Source of the DNA: Gemmatimonadota bacterium
GTDB taxonomy: Bacteria; Gemmatimonadota; Gemmatimonadetes; Gemmatimonadales; Gemmatimonadaceae
Reading direction: 5' to 3'
DNA: 64,000 bases
NCBI GenBank assembly: GCA_003134685.1
Contig: PLCA01000010.1
Span: 1-64,000 of the forward strand
The notes under the pieces are model-generated. The model worked only from the letters and a program-made list of their open reading frames with translations, was not told where the DNA came from and searched no databases. A program made the translations under genes and the position numbers. Positions 59,486 to 64,000 of the stretch are shown piece after piece. Positions within the stretch are counted from its first letter, which is position 1. Every line of letters starts with the position of its first letter.

Positions 59486-62400
59486 ATGAGCAACGAGCCA
59501 GAAGCTTCGCCGCCCACAGTCACCGCTCCGAACGGAGTGAAGCGCCGCGAATTCCTCAAGGTGTTGGGCGTCGGAACTGCCGCCACCGCAATGGTGGGAT
59601 GCACCTCCGAGAAAGTCGAGAGGCTCATTCCATATCTCGTTTCACCGGATCAAACGGTACCGGGGGTATCCACCTACTACGCGACGACCTGCCGCGAGTG
59701 CTCCGCCGCGTGTGGTGTCATCGCCGAGACGCGTGACGGACGCACGATCAAGCTCGAGGGCAATCCGGACCACCCCGTGAATCGCGGCGCGCTCTGCGCC
59801 CGCGGACAGGCGGCACTGCAAGGTCTCTATAATCCCGATCGCTACCGCGGGCCGATGGTGCGGCGTAACGGACAGCTCCAAAGCGTGGGCTGGGACGACG
59901 CGCTGCAGCTGTTCGCGCAGAAGCTGGGAGAGACGCGGAGCCGCGGGGGCGCGGGAAACGCTGTCTTCGTCAATCAGCACGAGTCGGGAAGTTTCCCCGG
60001 ATTCCTCGACACCTGGCTCGCCGGCTTCGGAATGCCCGCTCATCTCAGCTACGATGCCGGTGCCGATCACGCGGCGATCGCCGCAAACCGACAGAGCTAT
60101 GGAGTCGCCTGGCCACGGCTCGATTTCCACGCCGCTCGATTGATTGTTTCGATTGGCGCGGATTTCCTCGACAGCTGGGGCGCGATGGTGCCGCAGCAGC
60201 TCGATTTCGCCGATGCGCGCGCCGATCACGACAATAGCCCGCGGCTAATCTATGTAGGACCGCGCCGCTCGCTCACTGGCCTCAACGCCGACCAGTGGAT
60301 CGATTGCCGCCCCGGCAGCGAGATGGCGATCGTGCGCATGCTCGCGGGCCAGCTTCCGGCCGAGGCGGCCGCGCAGGCAACGGGCGTCAGCGCGCCTGTG
60401 CTTGCCGCCTTTGCGCGTGAGTTCGCGGCGGCGACCTCGAGCATGGTGATCGCGGGCGGTGGCGGCGGGGATGGATTGGAAGTCGCTCTCGCCGCGAACG
60501 CTCTCAATCAGTCGCGCGGCAATGTCGGAGTTACGATCAAACCGAGCGAAGGATACCTGGGCTTCGATCGAATGGCGGCCCCGGCGGAGCTGCGCGCTCT
60601 CGCCGAGCGCATGAACTCCGGCGGCGTCCCGCTGCTGATGGTGCGCGGGGCCAATCCGGCATTCACCCTTCCGAAGTCGGTGGGATTTGCGGCCGCGATG
60701 GCGAAGGTGCCGTTCAACGTGAGCTTCTCGAGCTATCCGGACGAAACGTCGGAGCTGGCCGATCTGATTCTTCCCGATCATCATACGCTCGAGCAGTGGG
60801 GGGACGCCGAGCCGGTTCGCGGCACGATCTCTCTGCAGCAGCCGACGATGGATCCGGTGTTCGATACTCGCGCGACATCGGATGTGCTTATCGCCGCGGC
60901 GAAGAAAGATCCTGGGAGCGCGGCGCGCTATCCAATGACCGTCTACCGGAGCTGGTTGATAGGCCGCTTCCCAGGAGGCGCCGCCGGGCTCGCTGCCGCG
61001 CTTCCACGCGGGATCGCGTCGGGGTCACTCGGCGAGCCAACGACAGCGCGTCCGGTTCCGGCGGTACGCACCCCGCCGCCGATCGACCAATCGAGCGGCA
61101 ACATGTACCTCGTGGTCTATCCGCACCCGTTCCTCGGCGATGGGCGCGGCGCGAACAAGCCGTGGCTCCAGGAAATTCCCGATCCGGTCACGAAAATCTG
61201 CTGGCAGACAGTCGCCGAGATGAATCCCGCGACCGCGGAGAAGATGGGATTGGCAAACGGTGATCTCGTCACCGTGCAGACATCGGCGGGAAGCCTGACA
61301 CTGCCGGTGCTCCGGTACCCGGGCACGCAGCGCGACACCGTCGCCATCGGAACTGGTCGAGGCCACACGCACTCCGGCAGATACGCGAAGGCAGGATTCA
61401 ATCCGCTCGAGATTCTACCGCTGGCCGAAGACCGCGCTGGAGGAGTGGCGTTCGTCTCGACCAAGGCGAACGTCTCGAAGGCAGGTGGCTACGCGCAGAT
61501 CGTCACGACCGAAGGATCAGCGCGCCAGCACGGGCGCGGAATCGGTCAGGCGATCGCGATCGCGGATCTCCAGGCGGGACGACCCGGCCATGACACCGGG
61601 GCTGCGAACGTGGCGGAGGTCGCGGCGAACGCCGGAACCGAGGCTCTCGCGGGAGACCATCCGGCAGGTGCTGAGCAGGGCGAGGAAATGCCCGGAGACG
61701 CGCCGCACCAATTCCTCCCCGGTCTCCGCTCGCCGGTCGCGAACGATGCTCAGGGCGAGCAAGGTGATCCGAAATCGAAGGACAAGGGCATGTACGATCC
61801 GAATCACTGGAGCGGCATGGCCAAGCGCCGCTGGGCGATGACGGTCGATCTTGCCCGCTGCACCGGATGCGCCGCGTGCGTAAGCGCCTGCTACGCCGAG
61901 AACAACATCCCAACCGTCGGCGCCGATTGGCAGGTAGGAAAAATTCTTCCCGACCGCACCGGCTTCGGCGCGAACCTCCTTCGCAGTCGCGAGATGGCCT
62001 GGATCCGCATCGAGCGGTACTACGAGGGCGGGGAAGACGGCGGCGCCGATTTCGACACGCGCTTCGTGCCGATGATGTGCCAGCAGTGCGGCAACGCGCC
62101 GTGCGAGCCGGTGTGCCCGGTCTATGCCACCTACCATTCGCCCGATGGCCTGAACGTGCAGGTGTACAATCGCTGTGTCGGCACGCGCTACTGCTCCAAC
62201 AACTGTCCGTACAAGGTTCGATACTTCAACTGGTTCGGTTACGGCGAGCCGGCGCGCCCGCAGTACGCGTTCCCTGAGCCGCTCAACTGGCAGCTGAATC
62301 CCGATGTCACCGTGCGCGGAAAGGGTGTGATGGAGAAATGCACCTTCTGCGTGCAGAGGATCCGCGAGGCGGAAAATCGCGCCGCTGCCGAAAAGCGCCC

Positions 62401-62614
62401 GCTCAAGCCGGACGAGTTCACCACCGCGTGCGCGGCGGGCTGTCCGTCGCGCGCGCTCGTGTTTGGTGACGCAGCCGATGAGAGCTGGACGGTCACGCAG
62501 CTCGCCAAGGATGCGAGGGCGTACCATGTCTTCGAAGAGCTCAACACATTTACGGCGGTCGTCTACTTGAAGAAAGTGATGCATCCAGCGCCTTCCAGTT
62601 CCGGAGGCGCATAG
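59486..62614 (+). CDS. actB: Alternative complex III subunit ActB (iron-sulfur/molybdopterin-like)
   Basis: 1042 residues. A TAT-like signal (VKRREFLKVLGVGTAATAMV) ends in a Cys (VGC), suggesting a lipid anchor. The N-terminal ~700 residues are molybdopterin-oxidoreductase-like with CRECSAACGV and GALCARGQ; in known ActB this part carries no molybdenum. The C-terminal part holds four cubane sites: CTGCAACVSAC, CQQCGNAPCEPVC, CVGTRYCSNNC and CTFCVQR...CAAGC. It forms the peripheral electron-transfer arm. Confidence 0.93.
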   Translation: MSNEPEASPPTVTAPNGVKRREFLKVLGVGTAATAMVGCTSEKVERLIPYLVSPDQTVPGVSTYYATTCRECSAACGVIAETRDGRTIKLEGNPDHPVNRGALCARGQAALQGLYNPDRYRGPMVRRNGQLQSVGWDDALQLFAQKLGETRSRGGAGNAVFVNQHESGSFPGFLDTWLAGFGMPAHLSYDAGADHAAIAANRQSYGVAWPRLDFHAARLIVSIGADFLDSWGAMVPQQLDFADARADHDNSPRLIYVGPRRSLTGLNADQWIDCRPGSEMAIVRMLAGQLPAEAAAQATGVSAPVLAAFAREFAAATSSMVIAGGGGGDGLEVALAANALNQSRGNVGVTIKPSEGYLGFDRMAAPAELRALAERMNSGGVPLLMVRGANPAFTLPKSVGFAAAMAKVPFNVSFSSYPDETSELADLILPDHHTLEQWGDAEPVRGTISLQQPTMDPVFDTRATSDVLIAAAKKDPGSAARYPMTVYRSWLIGRFPGGAAGLAAALPRGIASGSLGEPTTARPVPAVRTPPPIDQSSGNMYLVVYPHPFLGDGRGANKPWLQEIPDPVTKICWQTVAEMNPATAEKMGLANGDLVTVQTSAGSLTLPVLRYPGTQRDTVAIGTGRGHTHSGRYAKAGFNPLEILPLAEDRAGGVAFVSTKANVSKAGGYAQIVTTEGSARQHGRGIGQAIAIADLQAGRPGHDTGAANVAEVAANAGTEALAGDHPAGAEQGEEMPGDAPHQFLPGLRSPVANDAQGEQGDPKSKDKGMYDPNHWSGMAKRRWAMTVDLARCTGCAACVSACYAENNIPTVGADWQVGKILPDRTGFGANLLRSREMAWIRIERYYEGGEDGGADFDTRFVPMMCQQCGNAPCEPVCPVYATYHSPDGLNVQVYNRCVGTRYCSNNCPYKVRYFNWFGYGEPARPQYAFPEPLNWQLNPDVTVRGKGVMEKCTFCVQRIREAENRAAAEKRPLKPDEFTTACAAGCPSRALVFGDAADESWTVTQLAKDARAYHVFEELNTFTAVVYLKKVMHPAPSSSGGA

Positions 62615-62616
62615 CG

Positions 62617-64000
62617 ATGGCGACTCTCACGCAAACGCTACCCGCGCGCGACGAGCCACGCCGGCCGAACATCGCCACGGCAGACGTTCAGTTGCCGGCG
62701 GTGAAGGATTACGAGCAGGTCGATCGCGAGATCGTCGGCACGCTTCACCCAACCGTCGCGTGGTTCATTGGACTCGGCGTTGCCGTGTTCTTCCTGCTCA
62801 TCGGGATCGCGGCGTGGATGTACCAGATCTACAGCGGGCTCGGCGTCGCGGGGTACAACCCGCCGGTGATGTGGGGCGTGTACATCATCACCTTCGTCTT
62901 CTGGGTCGGTATCGGCCACGCAGGAACGCTCATCTCGGCGATCCTTTATCTATTCCGCGCCGGATTCCGCACCACGATCTATCGGTGCGCCGAGGCGATG
63001 ACCGTGTTCGCCGTCATGACGGCGGGGCTCTTTCCAATTCTTCACCTCGGCCGCCCATGGAAGTTCTTCTGGCTGATTCCGTATCCCAACTGGCGCTACA
63101 TCTGGCCGCAGTTCAAGAGTCCACTGGTGTGGGACGTGTTCGCGATTCTTACCTACCTCACGATCTCGAGCACTTTCCTGTACGTCGGCCTGATACCAGA
63201 CATCGCGGTCCTGCGCGACCGCGAGAACATCAGTCCGATGAGAAAGCGGATCTTCAGCGTGCTCTCGCTGGGGTGGCGGAACACCGACAGCGAATGGCGT
63301 CACTTCGCGCGCGCATACCTCTTCCTCGCCGCGTTCTCGACGCCGCTGGTTCTGTCGGTGCACTCGGTCGTGTCCTTCGACTTCGCCATGTCGCTTGTGC
63401 CGGGATGGCACACCACGATTTTCGCGCCCTACTTCGTCGCCGGCGCGATCTTCTCGGGAATCGGGATGGTATTCACGATCATCATCCCGCTCAGAAAGTT
63501 CTTCGGGCTCAGGCATTACGTCACGATCAACCACCTCGACGCGGCGGCCAAGCTGGCGCTGTTCACGTCGCTCCTAGTCGGCTGCGCTTACATGAACGAA
63601 TGGTTCGTGGCGTGGTTCAGCGGCAATGAATTCGAGAAAGCCTTCTTCGCCAATCGAATCTGGGGACAGTGGTGGTGGGCGTCGGCGATCCTGTACACCT
63701 GCAACATGGTGCTTCCGCTTTCGCTCTTCTCGCAGCGGCTGCGGAGAACCCCGGCCTGGCTCTTCATCATCTCGTTCACGATCAACATCGGCATGTGGTT
63801 CGAGCGCTTCGTGATCGTCGTGCCCTCGCTGTCGCACGAATTCGAGCCATGGCAGTGGACCAGCTATCGCCCGACTTGGGTGGACTACGCGATCCTTGCG
63901 GGAAGCTTTGGCTGGTTCTCGATGTGGTTCCTGCTGTTCATCAAGCAGCTGCCCGTGATCGCGATTTCGGAAGTGAAGGAGATCGTTCCGCCCAAGCTCA
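62617..64000 (+). CDS. actC: Alternative complex III subunit ActC (NrfD-like, partial)
   Basis: Starts ATG 62617 (MATLTQTLPARDEPRRPNIA) and runs off the right edge; at least 461 residues are present. It has ten or so membrane helices of the NrfD/PsrC type, including WGVYIITFVFWVGIGHAGTL, VFAVMTAGLFPILHLGRPWK and LAAFSTPLVLSVHSVVSFDF. It is the quinol-binding membrane subunit of the complex; actD-F probably follow beyond the window. Confidence 0.93.
   Translation, partial: MATLTQTLPARDEPRRPNIATADVQLPAVKDYEQVDREIVGTLHPTVAWFIGLGVAVFFLLIGIAAWMYQIYSGLGVAGYNPPVMWGVYIITFVFWVGIGHAGTLISAILYLFRAGFRTTIYRCAEAMTVFAVMTAGLFPILHLGRPWKFFWLIPYPNWRYIWPQFKSPLVWDVFAILTYLTISSTFLYVGLIPDIAVLRDRENISPMRKRIFSVLSLGWRNTDSEWRHFARAYLFLAAFSTPLVLSVHSVVSFDFAMSLVPGWHTTIFAPYFVAGAIFSGIGMVFTIIIPLRKFFGLRHYVTINHLDAAAKLALFTSLLVGCAYMNEWFVAWFSGNEFEKAFFANRIWGQWWWASAILYTCNMVLPLSLFSQRLRRTPAWLFIISFTINIGMWFERFVIVVPSLSHEFEPWQWTSYRPTWVDYAILAGSFGWFSMWFLLFIKQLPVIAISEVKEIVPPKL

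Overview
The window is high-GC bacterial chromosome interrupted by one visibly more AT-rich island of about 12.8 kb. The host looks like a Gram-negative soil or freshwater bacterium of the Gemmatimonadota type. The reasons are a quinol-oxidising alternative complex III at the right edge, many secreted peptidases and amidohydrolases with short signal peptides, a TonB receptor, a tripartite RND pump and HemQ. The phylum is inferred from gene content and is not proven.

Bases 1-17975 are core chromosome. They hold a TonB receptor behind a His/Cys-rich exported protein, a lipoprotein overlapping an amidohydrolase, a PAP2 phosphatase and a membrane PHP-domain protein. A two-component pair then faces a PepSY-domain protein, followed by an RND permease, a membrane-fusion protein and an outer-membrane TolC-like protein. 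The two-component pair, the PepSY protein and the pump may form one Cus-like envelope-stress or metal-efflux regulon. hemQ and a PAS histidine kinase follow.

Bases 17976-18049 encode tRNA-Pro(GGG), the attachment site of the island (18008-30873). A 44-bp copy of the tRNA 3' end lies at each border, and a third, degenerate copy sits at 19408-19452, so the island is probably composite. From the right border inward, on the minus strand, come an excisionase-like gene, a two-HTH protein, a small protein, a tyrosine integrase and a Cys-rich mini-protein. An 18-bp motif, GTGTGCC-N4-GTGTGCA, occurs near both borders and just upstream of the integrase, and is a good candidate for the integrase arm site. 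The cargo (19629-27146) has no phage structural or conjugation genes. It encodes several membrane and coiled-coil proteins, a HEPN-like protein, a DUF4236 protein, a TIR-domain protein and an ApeA-like HEPN protein. This reads as a defence-type cargo of undescribed composition and is the best candidate for a new system.

Bases 30874-58825 return to core chromosome. They hold a DUF1259 protein, an FMN reductase, two inverted pilin paralogues flanking a secreted MsrB, twin lytic transglycosylases flanking an XRE regulator, an EamA transporter, and a secreted M14 peptidase / lipoprotein / YceI / S9 peptidase run. Further right are an ABC exporter, a CstB-like persulfide enzyme with a repetitive basic tail, a MoeB-rhodanese / pdxH / speA cluster, superoxide dismutase, a DedA protein, an M15-type peptidase with a calcium-binding-like loop, a DUF488 protein and an RNA methyltransferase. 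Two related ~200-bp palindromic repeats lie between convergent genes at 46229-46422 and 53787-54036.

Bases 58880-64000 start the alternative complex III operon (actA, actB and the first part of actC), preceded by a perfect TGTGA-N6-TCACA site.
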